Positions 25,062-33,528 of a stretch of 47,439 bases of DNA are shown here, in pieces. Numbering within the stretch: position 1 is the first letter of the stretch; the number at the start of each line of letters is the position of its first letter. Where the stretch lies: assembly GCA_027064525.1 (NCBI GenBank), contig JAMOPJ010000022.1, positions 1 to 47,439 on the forward strand, read 5' to 3'. This DNA comes from Archaeoglobaceae archaeon (lineage in GTDB: Archaea > Halobacteriota > Archaeoglobi > Archaeoglobales > Archaeoglobaceae). The notes under the pieces were generated by a model, which had not been told where the DNA came from, did no database searches, and worked only from the letters and a program-made list of their open reading frames with translations. The translations under genes were made by a program, and so were the position numbers.

Positions 25062-25478
25062 GTGGAGGATAAAAAAATTTCGGAAGCTGTAGAACTGTTA
25101 TTTAAAGGTGCGAAGATGTTGGCTTACCACTGTCCTCAGTGTAATATGCCACTTTTTAAATATGAAGATAAAATCATCTGTCCAGCTTGCAAAAAGGAAG
25201 CTGAAATAATAGGTGAGGGCAAAAATGCAGTAGTCAAATTGAAAGAAGATAAGGTTGAAGAAAAGAAGAATGAAGGAAAAATTCCAGAAGAAACAGTTTC
25301 AGATGTCAAGATTGAAAGTATTGATGTGGAAACTATTCTAAAACAAACCATACAAATTATAGCAAGGAGGTTGATGGAGATTTCTACTGAGGAAGAAATT
25401 TCCACAATAAAAGAGTATGTGGATGTTTTAAAGAGCTTAATTGAACTTTTCGAAAAAGTAAGATGTTTAAAATTATAA
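25062..25478 (+). CDS. Sjogren's autoantigen 1-family zinc-ribbon protein
   Basis: This 138-residue protein has an N-terminal helix (ISEAVELLFKGAKMLAYHC), a four-Cys zinc ribbon (CPQC...CPAC, residues about 26-45) and a Lys/Glu-rich linker with a C-terminal helix. It matches the archaeal homologues of the Sjogren's syndrome/scleroderma autoantigen 1 family. Function is unknown; a nucleic-acid or protein-binding adaptor role is possible. The start is a GTG. Confidence 0.7.
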   Translation: MEDKKISEAVELLFKGAKMLAYHCPQCNMPLFKYEDKIICPACKKEAEIIGEGKNAVVKLKEDKVEEKKNEGKIPEETVSDVKIESIDVETILKQTIQIIARRLMEISTEEEISTIKEYVDVLKSLIELFEKVRCLKL

Positions 25479-25947
25479 TACTATAATATTTATAAAAATT
25501 ACCTTAGAATAAGTTAATCAATTGATTTATTCAACTATTATTTAATATTAAAATATAATACAATAATTTGAAGATTAATTATAAAAATCGATTTTAAATT
25601 TTGAATAGAAAATTATAAATAAGGTTACTTTTAAATTACTCTGGGGGATTATCGTTATGAATATAATAATATATTATAAAATTAATATTATATGTCTCTA
25701 AAAATAATACATGCTAATAATAATCAACACATTCCAAACGAAAAATTTGTGGAGTGTATTTAGCATAATTTTTATATTTACTAGCTGATATGTTTTAGCA
25801 TCTTTGAATATGCGATTTGCTTATTAATTTGGCTTATTTCAACCAAAATCTATTACCTGTGGTATTTAATTTCGAAATACTACCATTTTTTAAAGTTTTG
25901 TAGTTTCAAATTATTACAGCCTGTATTAGGTTCCTCTTTCCAAATCT
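25479..25947. other. AT-rich intergenic gap without a clear gene
   Basis: This stretch is strongly AT-rich with many A/T runs. ACACATTCC and GGAGTGT near 25.73-25.76 kb can form an imperfect stem. I see no open frame, tRNA or sRNA with confidence. Confidence 0.5.
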
Positions 25948-25974
25948 CCACAGGAAATAAAGGGGGGAGGGGGT
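25948..25974. repeat. 27-bp inverted repeat, right copy
   Basis: Reads TCCACAGGAAATAAAG then a G-rich run ending GGGGG, the inverse of 24441-24467 with one difference. It borders the acyl-CoA synthetase remnant on its outer side. Confidence 0.85.
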
Positions 25975-25991
25975 TTAAAATCATGATAGAT

Positions 25992-26190
25992 TTAACGCAT
26001 GATGTCTGAATAGCAGTATTCGTATTTGCCCTTTTCACCCTTCTTTTTCCTCTCTTCTTCGAGAATTCTCAACTCTTTTCTCTTTATTTTTCTACTTATC
26101 GTTTTTGGTAGATGCCAGAATGTTTTCTGGCAAGTTTACGAGTTCTATAAACCTTTTAAACATCTCTTTCATCTTCTCCCTTTTGACGTT
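25992..26190 (-). pseudogene. AMP-forming acyl-CoA synthetase C-terminal remnant
   Basis: On the minus strand, LPKTISRKIKRKELR is followed by LEEERKKKGEKGKYEY and a stop after DIMR. This matches the extreme C-terminus of AMP-forming acyl- and acetyl-CoA synthetases, where the Lys in LPKT.SGK takes part in adenylation. Immediately upstream, in another frame, KRFIELVNLPE may be the preceding strand. A TGCCAGAA/TTCTGGCA hairpin lies at the frame change. The rest of the gene is absent. Confidence 0.6.
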
Positions 26191-26262
26191 TTCAAAAAAC
26201 TTACTGTTATGTAACCTCCATACCGTAGCAAAAGTTTTAACCGATCTTGGTAAATTAGGCAT

Positions 26263-27153
26263 ATGCCATTGATAATCCCCGCCACTCAGGGTGTTCTCGC
26301 GATTAAAGTTTCTCGTCTTACTAATTTTCCTTTGGGCTACGCACAGCTTGAGAAATTACCCGACGGCGAGAAATACGTTAGAATATCCGCAGATGTCGAA
26401 GGTGAGGATGTTATCGTCGTAAATTCGTTCGCTCACAACCCCGATGAGATGCTAATCGAAACTCTATTTCTCATAGAGACTCTGAAAGATTACGATGCAA
26501 AATCGGTTACCGGTGTTTTCCCATACTTTCCGTATTCAAGACAGGATGGTAGGTTCATAAAAGGCGAGGCGTTCTCGTTGAAAATCGTTGCAGATCTGCT
26601 CAGAAGTGCGGGAATAGATAGGATGATCGTCGTCGACTTTCACCTCCACAGATTGAAAGATCTGACATCATTCTTCGGATTTGAAGTGAAGAATCTGACA
26701 GCAATGCACAAGCTTGCTGAATTTGCGAATAAGAACTTCGAGATGAATGATCCGGTCGTAGTTGCTCCGGATGAGGAGGCTATCCAGTGGGCGAAGATCG
26801 TTGCCGATGATTTAGGCTTGAGCTACGTTGCACTGCAGAAGATAAGGATCGATGCGGAAAACGTGATCATAGATTCCGCTCCAAAGGAAGTGGAGGGTAA
26901 AGATGTTTTAATCGTGGACGACATGATATCTACGGGCGGAACGGTGATCCAAGCTGTCAAGGCTTTGAAGAGGGCTGGATGTGGAAAGATATTCGTCGCT
27001 TGCACGCATGCTATCCTTGCAAAAGACGCTTTGAAGAAATTGCTTGAGTGTGGTGTTGAGGGTTTGGTTGCTACGGACACCGTTTTGAGTCCGATAAGTC
27101 ACGTCAGCGTTGCGGATATTATCTCCGAATGCCTTCTGAAGATGTTCGGTTAG
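26263..27153 (+). CDS. prs: Ribose-phosphate pyrophosphokinase (PRPP synthetase)
   Basis: The enzyme makes PRPP from ribose 5-phosphate and ATP for nucleotide and His synthesis. At 296 residues it is the typical archaeal length. Motifs are KLPDGEKYVRI near the N-terminus, YFPYSRQDGRF, the metal-binding VVDFHLHRL, and the PRPP loop VLIVDDMISTGGT. A TATA-like element (AAAAGTTTTAA) lies about 30 bases upstream and there is no SD, so it may be leaderless. Its product feeds the PyrB/PyrI and PurP pathways that lie further along. Confidence 0.95.
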   Translation: MPLIIPATQGVLAIKVSRLTNFPLGYAQLEKLPDGEKYVRISADVEGEDVIVVNSFAHNPDEMLIETLFLIETLKDYDAKSVTGVFPYFPYSRQDGRFIKGEAFSLKIVADLLRSAGIDRMIVVDFHLHRLKDLTSFFGFEVKNLTAMHKLAEFANKNFEMNDPVVVAPDEEAIQWAKIVADDLGLSYVALQKIRIDAENVIIDSAPKEVEGKDVLIVDDMISTGGTVIQAVKALKRAGCGKIFVACTHAILAKDALKKLLECGVEGLVATDTVLSPISHVSVADIISECLLKMFG

Positions 27154-27188
27154 CAAACTATTTAGCATCAACGCGCAAATGAAATCGT

Positions 27189-27701
27189 GTGAGAATTGCA
27201 GTTACCGGCAGACCGGGCGTAGGAAAGACAACCCTCTGCCTGAAGGTTTACGAAGCATTGAAGGATAAGCTCAACATCAGGGGATTCATAACCAAGGAAG
27301 TAAGGGAGAAAGGCGTTAGGATCGGTTTTAAGCTTATCGATTTGAAGAGTGGAGAGGAAGCTTGGCTCGCTAAAGTAGGGTATAGTAGTCCGTTTAAAGT
27401 TGGAAAGTATGGTGTTATCGTGGAATCCATCGACAGGTTTGCCGAAAAGATAGAGGGTTACGCTGATGCTGATCTCATCATCTTGGACGAGATCGGTCCG
27501 ATGGAGCTCAAGAGTCGGAAGTTCGTTGAAGCCGTTGAAAGCATATTGGATCGCGACAACCTCCTCTTTACGATCCATCTGAAGTCTCAGCATCCTCTTT
27601 TGAAGAGAATACGTTCCGAGTTCGAGGTTATCACGCTAACTGAAGAAAATAGGGATGCTATTGCAGAGGAAATCGTGAGGAGGTTCGCGCATGATCGTTG
27701 A
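27189..27701 (+). CDS. THEP1-type nucleoside-triphosphatase
   Basis: The 170-residue P-loop NTPase has Walker A GRPGVGKTT near residue 7 and Walker B IILDEIGPMELKS near 95, in the order and length of THEP1 nucleoside triphosphatases. The RGFITKEVREKG segment is a family hallmark. It hydrolyses NTPs in vitro in characterised homologues; its cellular role is unclear. It starts with GTG and overlaps the following trm1 gene by 11 bases, so it is in an operon with it. Confidence 0.9.
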   Translation: MRIAVTGRPGVGKTTLCLKVYEALKDKLNIRGFITKEVREKGVRIGFKLIDLKSGEEAWLAKVGYSSPFKVGKYGVIVESIDRFAEKIEGYADADLIILDEIGPMELKSRKFVEAVESILDRDNLLFTIHLKSQHPLLKRIRSEFEVITLTEENRDAIAEEIVRRFAHDR

Positions 27702-28785
27702 GGAGGGAAAAGCCAAGATCAAGCTGAGCAAAGATGTCTTCTACAATCCTCGAATGACGTTCTGCAGGCATTTAGATGTATTAGCTTACAAAGTTATATC
27801 TAATACGGAAGACGGAGAAGTCAAATCGCTCGACGCTTTGTCGGCTACTGGCATAAGGGGGATAAGAGCTTGCTTGGAAGCTGGATTCCTGCCAACTTTC
27901 AACGACAAGAACCCGAAAGCTGTTGAGCTTATAAAAGAGAACCTCAAGCTTAACGGAATTGAAGCGGATGTCTTCAACAGGGATGCTGTAGCTCTGATGA
28001 GAGAGAATAGATACACTCACATAGATTTAGATCCCTTCGGGTCTCCGGCTGAGTTCATTGATACAGCATGCCTATCAGCTCTGAAATACCTGAGCGTCAC
28101 CGCAACAGACACCGCCGCTTTATGCGGTTCAGCTCCAGTGGCTGGTTTGAGAAAGTATGCGATCTACGCTGAAAAGACGGAATTCTATCCAGAGTTGGGC
28201 TTGAGAACGCTTATAGGCAAGATAGTTAGAGAAGCAACAAAATACGATAAAGCAATAGAAGTTCTCGTTTCTTGGGCTAAGGAGCACTATTACAGAGTTC
28301 ACATAAAGCTTAGAAGATCCGTAGCGTTGGCTGGGAAGATCTACGAAAAAGTAGGATACCTTTTCTACTGCTTCAACTGCGGGAACAGAGCATGGGTGCC
28401 GATGGATGGTTCAGCATTCGAGAGATGCAAGTGCGGAAGCAAATTTAAGATGATCGGACCGCTCTGGCTTGGGAAATTACATGATAGGGATTTTGTTAGA
28501 TCTATGATTAGTAAAGTTGAGGAGATGGATGTCAGTGATGATACGAAAAACAAGCTCAAAAAATTCTTGCAGTCAATATACGAGGAGATAGACGTTCCGT
28601 TCGGATACACAACGCACCACATCGCGAGGATGCTTAAAACGTCTCCGCCGCAAGTGGTCAGAATAATCGAGGAACTAAAAAAGATGGGATATAAGGCATC
28701 AAGGGTTCACTACTCTGGATTTGGATTTAAAACAGAAGCAAGCGTAGATGAAGTAAAAAAGATCGTGTTAGCTCTTAACACCTAA
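27691..28785 (+). CDS. trm1: tRNA (guanine26-N2)-dimethyltransferase
   Basis: Trm1 makes N2,N2-dimethylguanosine at position 26 of tRNA using SAM. The protein is 364 residues. The SAM region SATGIRGIRACLEAG and the catalytic DLDPFGSPAEFID motif are clear, and a C-terminal zinc-like CFNCG...CKCG pair and winged region (GYTTHHIARMLKTSPPQVVR) are present. It overlaps the THEP1 gene at its start and the small minus-strand gene at its end. Confidence 0.96.
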   Translation: MIVEEGKAKIKLSKDVFYNPRMTFCRHLDVLAYKVISNTEDGEVKSLDALSATGIRGIRACLEAGFLPTFNDKNPKAVELIKENLKLNGIEADVFNRDAVALMRENRYTHIDLDPFGSPAEFIDTACLSALKYLSVTATDTAALCGSAPVAGLRKYAIYAEKTEFYPELGLRTLIGKIVREATKYDKAIEVLVSWAKEHYYRVHIKLRRSVALAGKIYEKVGYLFYCFNCGNRAWVPMDGSAFERCKCGSKFKMIGPLWLGKLHDRDFVRSMISKVEEMDVSDDTKNKLKKFLQSIYEEIDVPFGYTTHHIARMLKTSPPQVVRIIEELKKMGYKASRVHYSGFGFKTEASVDEVKKIVLALNT

Positions 28786-28950
28786 GATTGACTTCGGCTT
28801 CCTCGGAATTCTCCTTCTCTTCTTACCATCTGAGGTGTATTTCTGGTTTGGGCCGGGCTTCTTGTAGTTCTGCCACTTAGTTGGAACGAGTCTATATCCA
28901 CCTCTTCTGTTCTTGATCTTAACCCAAGTTACACTACCGGTCTTACCCAT
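28768..28950 (-). CDS. Small basic conserved protein (DUF5350-like)
   Basis: This 60-residue, very basic protein reads MGKTGSVTWVKIKNRRGGYR and then a Lys/Arg/Pro-rich tail (KKPGPNQKY, KRRRIPRKP). It resembles the short archaeal DUF5350-like proteins that start MGKTGSV. The charge suggests a nucleic-acid or ribosome-associated role, which is inference. It overlaps the end of trm1 and lies 42 bases downstream of the 3'-ward TtuA-like gene's start side. Confidence 0.65.
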   Translation of the reverse strand: MGKTGSVTWVKIKNRRGGYRLVPTKWQNYKKPGPNQKYTSDGKKRRRIPRKPKSILGVKS

Positions 28951-28992
28951 GTTTCTTGCTTTCGACAGCCAACTTAAAAAGGTTGTGGTGTC

Positions 28993-29883
28993 TCAACGTT
29001 CGATCGATTGCCCATGCTTTTTGAATTTCTCAACGTATCTACAGAAGGCACAGATCTCTGAGCTTGAAGTTTCACCACAAATCCTGCATTTCTTGAACTC
29101 CCATTCTTTCTTAACCCTCACACTCTTTGCAAGCTTGATCAATCCCCTAACGAAGTTCTGCTTGAAGCCCGGCTTTTTAGCTTCAATATCATATAATATC
29201 TCCTTCCAGACATCTCTTGGAGCGTGGGGACATTCATCCATAAGGAACGGGATGTTTAGCGAGAGAACGAATAGCATGTTTTCCTTTTCACTTCTCTCAA
29301 AGAGTGGACGTGCCTTGGCAATCAATCCGTTGAAGCCTTCAGATCTTGGGATAAGCTTAGGGATCCACTCAATTCCACCGCTGAGAACGTTCTTAAAGAA
29401 GAACAGAATCAAATCTTCAGCTGTATGCCCGGTAACAATAACATCAAATCCGTTTAACCTTGCAAATCTGTTCATAAGATACCTCTTAGCAGTTCCGCAG
29501 ACGGAGCAAACTTTCTTTACATCGACATCATCGATCGTAAACCCGTATTCCGATAGTTCAACTACATGAATTGGAACATCTATTTCCTCTGCAAGCTCCT
29601 CCACAACTTTTTTCGATTTAACGGAGTATTCTCCAATCCCCAAATCGATGTAGAGAATCTCGATGTTATAACCAAGCTTTTTTAAAGCAAAAGCCATTGC
29701 GGAACTATCTTTTCCACCGGAAACACAAGCTAAAATCTTCTCGTTCTTCCTGATGATCTTGTATTTCTTTATGCTCCTATTAACGAGATTTAAATAGAAG
29801 TCGGGATAGCAGTTCTTGCACAGTGCGATCCTGTAGGGCTTGAGGTATGTTATGGCTTTCTCCTTGCACTTCGAGCATTTCAT
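28993..29883 (-). CDS. TtuA/Ncs6-like tRNA 2-thiolation enzyme
   Basis: This 296-residue PP-loop ATPase has an N-terminal zinc finger (CSKC...CKNC), PP-loop CVSGGKDSSAMAFAL at about 53-67, a central CSVCG at about 130, and a C-terminal zinc finger (CRICG...CAFC). This order is that of the TtuA/Ncs6 group of enzymes that thiolate uridine in tRNA with a Fe-S cluster. It may act on U54 or wobble U34; I cannot decide from sequence. It is divergent from proS. Confidence 0.88.
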   Translation of the reverse strand: MKCSKCKEKAITYLKPYRIALCKNCYPDFYLNLVNRSIKKYKIIRKNEKILACVSGGKDSSAMAFALKKLGYNIEILYIDLGIGEYSVKSKKVVEELAEEIDVPIHVVELSEYGFTIDDVDVKKVCSVCGTAKRYLMNRFARLNGFDVIVTGHTAEDLILFFFKNVLSGGIEWIPKLIPRSEGFNGLIAKARPLFERSEKENMLFVLSLNIPFLMDECPHAPRDVWKEILYDIEAKKPGFKQNFVRGLIKLAKSVRVKKEWEFKKCRICGETSSSEICAFCRYVEKFKKHGQSIER

Positions 29884-29957
29884 TGTTTCAACTCTCTATT
29901 CTTTGCTGTTAAGCGTTTTGCAAAAAGTTTAATAACAAACGTTCGTTGCTCAATTTG

Positions 29958-31391
29958 ATGCTACCACCGAAGCAGAACTTCTCAGAGTGGTTCCACGAGA
30001 TCATTCAGCAGGCTGAGATAATGGACATAAGATATCCTGTCAAGGGGTTATACGTCTGGTGTCCGTTTGGTTTTAAAATCCGTCAACTAGTTTATTCGAA
30101 ACTGAGAGAGCTCTTGGATAGAGATCACGATGAAGTCTATTTCCCAGCTTTGATTCCCGAGACGGAATTAGGTAAGGAAGGTGAGCACATAAAGGGTTTT
30201 GAAGACGAGGTTTTCTGGGTTACTCACGGAGGTTTGGAACCCTTAGATGTTAAACTCGCTTTAAGGCCTACAAGTGAGACGGCTATGTATCCCATTTTCA
30301 AGCTGTGGATCAGAAGTCACGCAGATCTACCTCTTAAAGTTTATCAGATCGTGAACACGTTTAGATACGAAACGAAGCACACCCGTCCCCTGATAAGGCT
30401 TAGGGAGATCACATCGTTCAAAGAAGCTCACACCGCTCATCGCAGCTATGAGGAAGCAGAAGAGCAAGTCAAGGAGGCTGTTAAGCTCTATAAAGAATTT
30501 TATGACTTCTTGGCTATTCCATACCTCATCTTCAGACGTCCTGACTGGGACAAGTTCCCCGGAGCGGACTACACGATCGCTTTCGATACGATAATGCCTG
30601 ATGGCAGAACTCTACAGATTGGAACCGTTCACCATTTAGCGGACAACTTCGCGAGGACGTTCGACATCAAATACGAAACTCCCGACGGTGATCATGCTTA
30701 CGTCCACCAGACATGCTACGGAATCTCCGAAAGGTGTATAGCATCGCTTATCAGCATTCACGGTGACGATTTGGGCTTGATTTTGCCATTCGAAGTGGCT
30801 CCGGTTCAAATCGTGATAATCCCAATCCTTTACAGGGGTAGGGAAGCTCAAGTTGAGGAACTTTCAAGAAAGCTCTTTGAGAAGTTGAAAGATTACGGTT
30901 ACAGAGTCTTGCTCGACGATAGCGATGAAAGACCGGGAGCTAAGTATTACAAATGGGAGCTCAAAGGAGTTCCGGTAAGATTCGAGATCGGTCCCAAGGA
31001 GGCCGAAACCGGAACAGTTGTGATATCGTTCAGAGATGAAAAGAAGAAATTCAGCCTGAGCTTTGAGGAGATAACAAAAGAGAAGATCGAAGAGTGGGCT
31101 AAGGAGCTCAAGCAGAGGCTGAGAAATAGGGCTATTGAGATGGCTAAGTCTAAGATCAAGTTCTTTGACAATTTGGATGATCTGGCTAATTGGATTGAGC
31201 AAAGAGGTGTTGGGTTCGTATACCTCTGCAGTTCAACTGAATGCGGTGAGGTTGTTGAAGAGAATACGAAAGGCTCTGTTTTAGGAAGGTTCGAGGAGTT
31301 GCCGGATTGGCTCGAAGGTTTTGAGTATAAGGGTAAGTGTATAGTCTGTGGTGGAGAAGGTTATCTGACTGGAGTCGCTAAGACCTATTAG
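29958..31391 (+). CDS. proS: Prolyl-tRNA synthetase
   Basis: An archaeal-type class II ProRS of 477 residues. Motif 2 ([20 protein letters not shown]) and the HTAH Pro-binding loop, the [12 protein letters not shown] region, and motif 3 ([11 protein letters not shown]) are all present. The C-terminal zinc/Tyr domain ends in TGVAKTY, a hallmark of the archaeal form. ATG ([11 protein letters not shown]) is chosen over an in-frame TTG 12 bases upstream. A TATA-like TTTAATAAC lies about 25 bases upstream. Confidence 0.97.
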   Translation: MLPPKQNFSEWFHEIIQQAEIMDIRYPVKGLYVWCPFGFKIRQLVYSKLRELLDRDHDEVYFPALIPETELGKEGEHIKGFEDEVFWVTHGGLEPLDVKLALRPTSETAMYPIFKLWIRSHADLPLKVYQIVNTFRYETKHTRPLIRLREITSFKEAHTAHRSYEEAEEQVKEAVKLYKEFYDFLAIPYLIFRRPDWDKFPGADYTIAFDTIMPDGRTLQIGTVHHLADNFARTFDIKYETPDGDHAYVHQTCYGISERCIASLISIHGDDLGLILPFEVAPVQIVIIPILYRGREAQVEELSRKLFEKLKDYGYRVLLDDSDERPGAKYYKWELKGVPVRFEIGPKEAETGTVVISFRDEKKKFSLSFEEITKEKIEEWAKELKQRLRNRAIEMAKSKIKFFDNLDDLANWIEQRGVGFVYLCSSTECGEVVEENTKGSVLGRFEELPDWLEGFEYKGKCIVCGGEGYLTGVAKTY

Positions 31392-31512
31392 CGATTTTGA
31401 TGATTTATAAATAATTTTTGATTTACAATATTTTTCTAAATTATATTTTTGAAATATTCTTAACTAAACAATTAAGTAAACTTTAAATATTATTTAAATA
31501 GATCAATGGAAC

Positions 31513-31821
31513 ATGGGGACTATAACGATCTCGTTGGACGATGATATTGAAAGGAAGCTCAGAGAGATTGCAAGGGTTAAGTTCGGAGGTAGCAAGGGAG
31601 CGATATCGAAGGTCATCGAATCTGCCTTAAGAAACTACTTCTCGCAGTTGGAAGCTGATGTTACGATCTTCCGCGCCTATAAGGATGGGAAGATGATAGC
31701 AGAGGCGAAATCGCTTGACGAACTGGCAAGGATTCTACGTGAGAAGAAGATCGATCCAAGAGGTGTTGAGATAGTTTCGACCAGACAGATCAAGCCGATC
31801 GTTAGGAGAGGGTGGAGATGA
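31513..31821 (+). CDS. Ribbon-helix-helix DNA-binding protein
   Basis: This 102-residue protein opens with an RHH fold (ITISLDDDIERKLREIAR, then GAISKVIESALRNYF) and a C-terminal segment that ends in basic residues. It overlaps by four bases (ATGA) the gene for a clan AA aspartic protease-like protein. The pair has the layout of a toxin-antitoxin or regulator/effector module. An AT-rich stretch of about 120 bases precedes it and contains TTTAAATATTATTTAAATAG, a likely promoter. Confidence 0.8.
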   Translation: MGTITISLDDDIERKLREIARVKFGGSKGAISKVIESALRNYFSQLEADVTIFRAYKDGKMIAEAKSLDELARILREKKIDPRGVEIVSTRQIKPIVRRGWR

Positions 31822-32207
31822 GCAATCTTTTGGATGGTATTCCGGTAATTGAAGTCATTTTGGAAAATCCTTTCTTCGATGTTAAATATCCAAAGAATGA
31901 ATCCGTATTAGGGGTGTTCGATACTGGCTACGAGGGTTTTGCGATAGTTCCCGAAAGGGTATTCGAAGAGCTGAAGATGAACGAGTTACGTTTGCATAGG
32001 AGAAAGATTATGCTTCCAAATGGCGAACTGGAAGAATCTGTCGGTACTTACGGTAGAATACGGATTGTAGATCTGAATATTACCAAAGATGGATTTATTG
32101 AAACATCTAAGGGTGTTAACGAAATAGTTTTGGGTATAGAATTTGCAAACGGTTTGATGCTAACGTTAGATTACTGCACCAAACGTTTTGAGATTTCTAT
32201 ATGCTAA
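31818..32207 (+). CDS. Clan AA aspartic protease-like protein
   Basis: This 129-residue protein carries the aspartyl-protease DTG motif in VLGVFDTGYEGFAIVP, followed by strand-rich segments and ANGLMLTLDYC near the end. It fits the small archaeal single-domain clan AA family that includes A. fulgidus members next to an RHH gene. A dimer would form the active site. The substrate is unknown. The ATG is preferred to a GTG six bases upstream because it overlaps the RHH stop. Confidence 0.75.
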   Translation: MSNLLDGIPVIEVILENPFFDVKYPKNESVLGVFDTGYEGFAIVPERVFEELKMNELRLHRRKIMLPNGELEESVGTYGRIRIVDLNITKDGFIETSKGVNEIVLGIEFANGLMLTLDYCTKRFEISIC

Positions 32208-32292
32208 TTTTTGCTTAAGTTTAGAGTGATTATGGAATGTTTGAGTAAAACCGCTCGTATTTATTATTAAAAAATAGGTAGTGGGGTAACAG

Positions 32293-32334
32293 TGTTGATA
32301 AATACTTAAATCATGCACAGTATGATATCACAAC
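32293..32334. repeat. Short dispersed repeat, copy 3
   Basis: TGTTGAT, ACTTAAATCATGCACAG, TATGAT and ATCACAAC. The ATCAT and ATGAT parts can pair as a small stem. It lies in the 138-base gap between the protease and the PurP-like gene, where I see no other gene. Confidence 0.45.
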
Positions 32335-32345
32335 CAAAAAATAAA

Positions 32346-33482
32346 TCAAGTGACGATCTCGCTCAATCTTCCAGTTTCTAAAGCCTTTTTGATTTCCATC
32401 ATGCTTAAGTCGAGCGGATCCTCAATTCTGACACCGTGCTTCAGTGTTAGATTTCTCATCTCCGGAGATGTAGGTCCGATACAAGGATCTCCTGGCACCC
32501 TCATCGAAACATCGAAGACGACAAACTCAAGCTTCGTATCGTCTTCCGGCGAATAGGCAACAGCTCCCTGTAAACCGAAGAGTCCGATCATTCCTGGCGG
32601 ATATTCCTCTTCGCAAACTCTTAGGAATTTCTCTGCGGTTTCGTAAACCATATCCTGCTTGCTTTCTCTCATAGTTACACCGAAGTGACCGATTTCCTCG
32701 TTCTTCACAGGCACATCGATCTTAAGCTGATCTTTCGCTGGTAAATTCAGAAATCCCTGTAAGTTCACCTGTCTCCTATCGCTAAAGCCTACGAAGTCGA
32801 AATCTCCGAAGATATCCTTCAAAGCGTAGCTGTGGAAATTGGCGTTGAATCTTGCTCCTAAAACGTATTCCTCAATCCTTGCCTTCTTCAAACCTTCTTC
32901 ATTGATTACGCCAGCCTTGATCAGTTCTTCAGCCTGCTTATAATAATCTTCTGGCGATTTAGCATAGAAGAACGCCCTCTCCAACGGATTCCTAGCCTGC
33001 TGAACCTTAACAACTACTAAGCGATCGATCTCCTCTGGGCTCTTAAACTCCTTAGGAATCCTGATTCCCGCCTTTTTAAGCAGGTAATACTGTCCTCTTT
33101 CAAAATCTCTCTCTTCAGCCCTTAGTAGATACCTATTGCCGTAGATAGGGACTACAAACTCATTCTCAATTCCATCGTAGCCCACATAGACCGCAAAGCT
33201 TCGATTTGGAATGAAGATTGTATTTAGCTCCCTCAATCTTTCCTGAATCTCCTCGTTAAGCATATCTTTAAAGCGATCGACTACTATAAATTCATCGTAA
33301 AGGTGGCGGTTGTACTTCGTGTAGAGCCTGTCTCTTCCCTTTTGCACGACTATGACTGTTCTGAATCCCCATGCTTTTGCGGACATTCCAATCTCCTTTG
33401 CTGAATGAGATCCAAATATTCCGATCGTTACGTCTTTGTAGTCGTCTACAAGTTTTCTAACCTTTTCAGTCATTCTTGCCAT
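32346..33482 (-). CDS. purP: PurP-type FAICAR synthetase
   Basis: This ATP-grasp enzyme of 378 residues resembles archaeal PurP, which uses formate and ATP to make FAICAR in purine synthesis. Family features include GSHSAKEIGMSAKAWGF at the N-terminus, PNRSFAVYVGYDGIE, RQVNLQGFLNLP, and the C-terminal PGDPCIGPTSPEMRNL. Paralogues of unknown activity exist in many archaea, so a PurP2-like role is possible. It lies 46 bases downstream of ppcA on the same strand. Confidence 0.88.
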   Translation of the reverse strand: MARMTEKVRKLVDDYKDVTIGIFGSHSAKEIGMSAKAWGFRTVIVVQKGRDRLYTKYNRHLYDEFIVVDRFKDMLNEEIQERLRELNTIFIPNRSFAVYVGYDGIENEFVVPIYGNRYLLRAEERDFERGQYYLLKKAGIRIPKEFKSPEEIDRLVVVKVQQARNPLERAFFYAKSPEDYYKQAEELIKAGVINEEGLKKARIEEYVLGARFNANFHSYALKDIFGDFDFVGFSDRRQVNLQGFLNLPAKDQLKIDVPVKNEEIGHFGVTMRESKQDMVYETAEKFLRVCEEEYPPGMIGLFGLQGAVAYSPEDDTKLEFVVFDVSMRVPGDPCIGPTSPEMRNLTLKHGVRIEDPLDLSMMEIKKALETGRLSEIVT

Positions 33483-33528
33483 GATTCAAGTTGGTTGGGA
33501 TTTGATAATATTTACTGCCATTGAATTG

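Noticed and set aside
26026-26214. Plus-strand open frame between the inverted repeat and prs
   Set aside because: The minus strand here reads as an acyl-CoA synthetase tail, and the plus-strand product (Phe/Leu/Ser-rich) is an antisense shadow.
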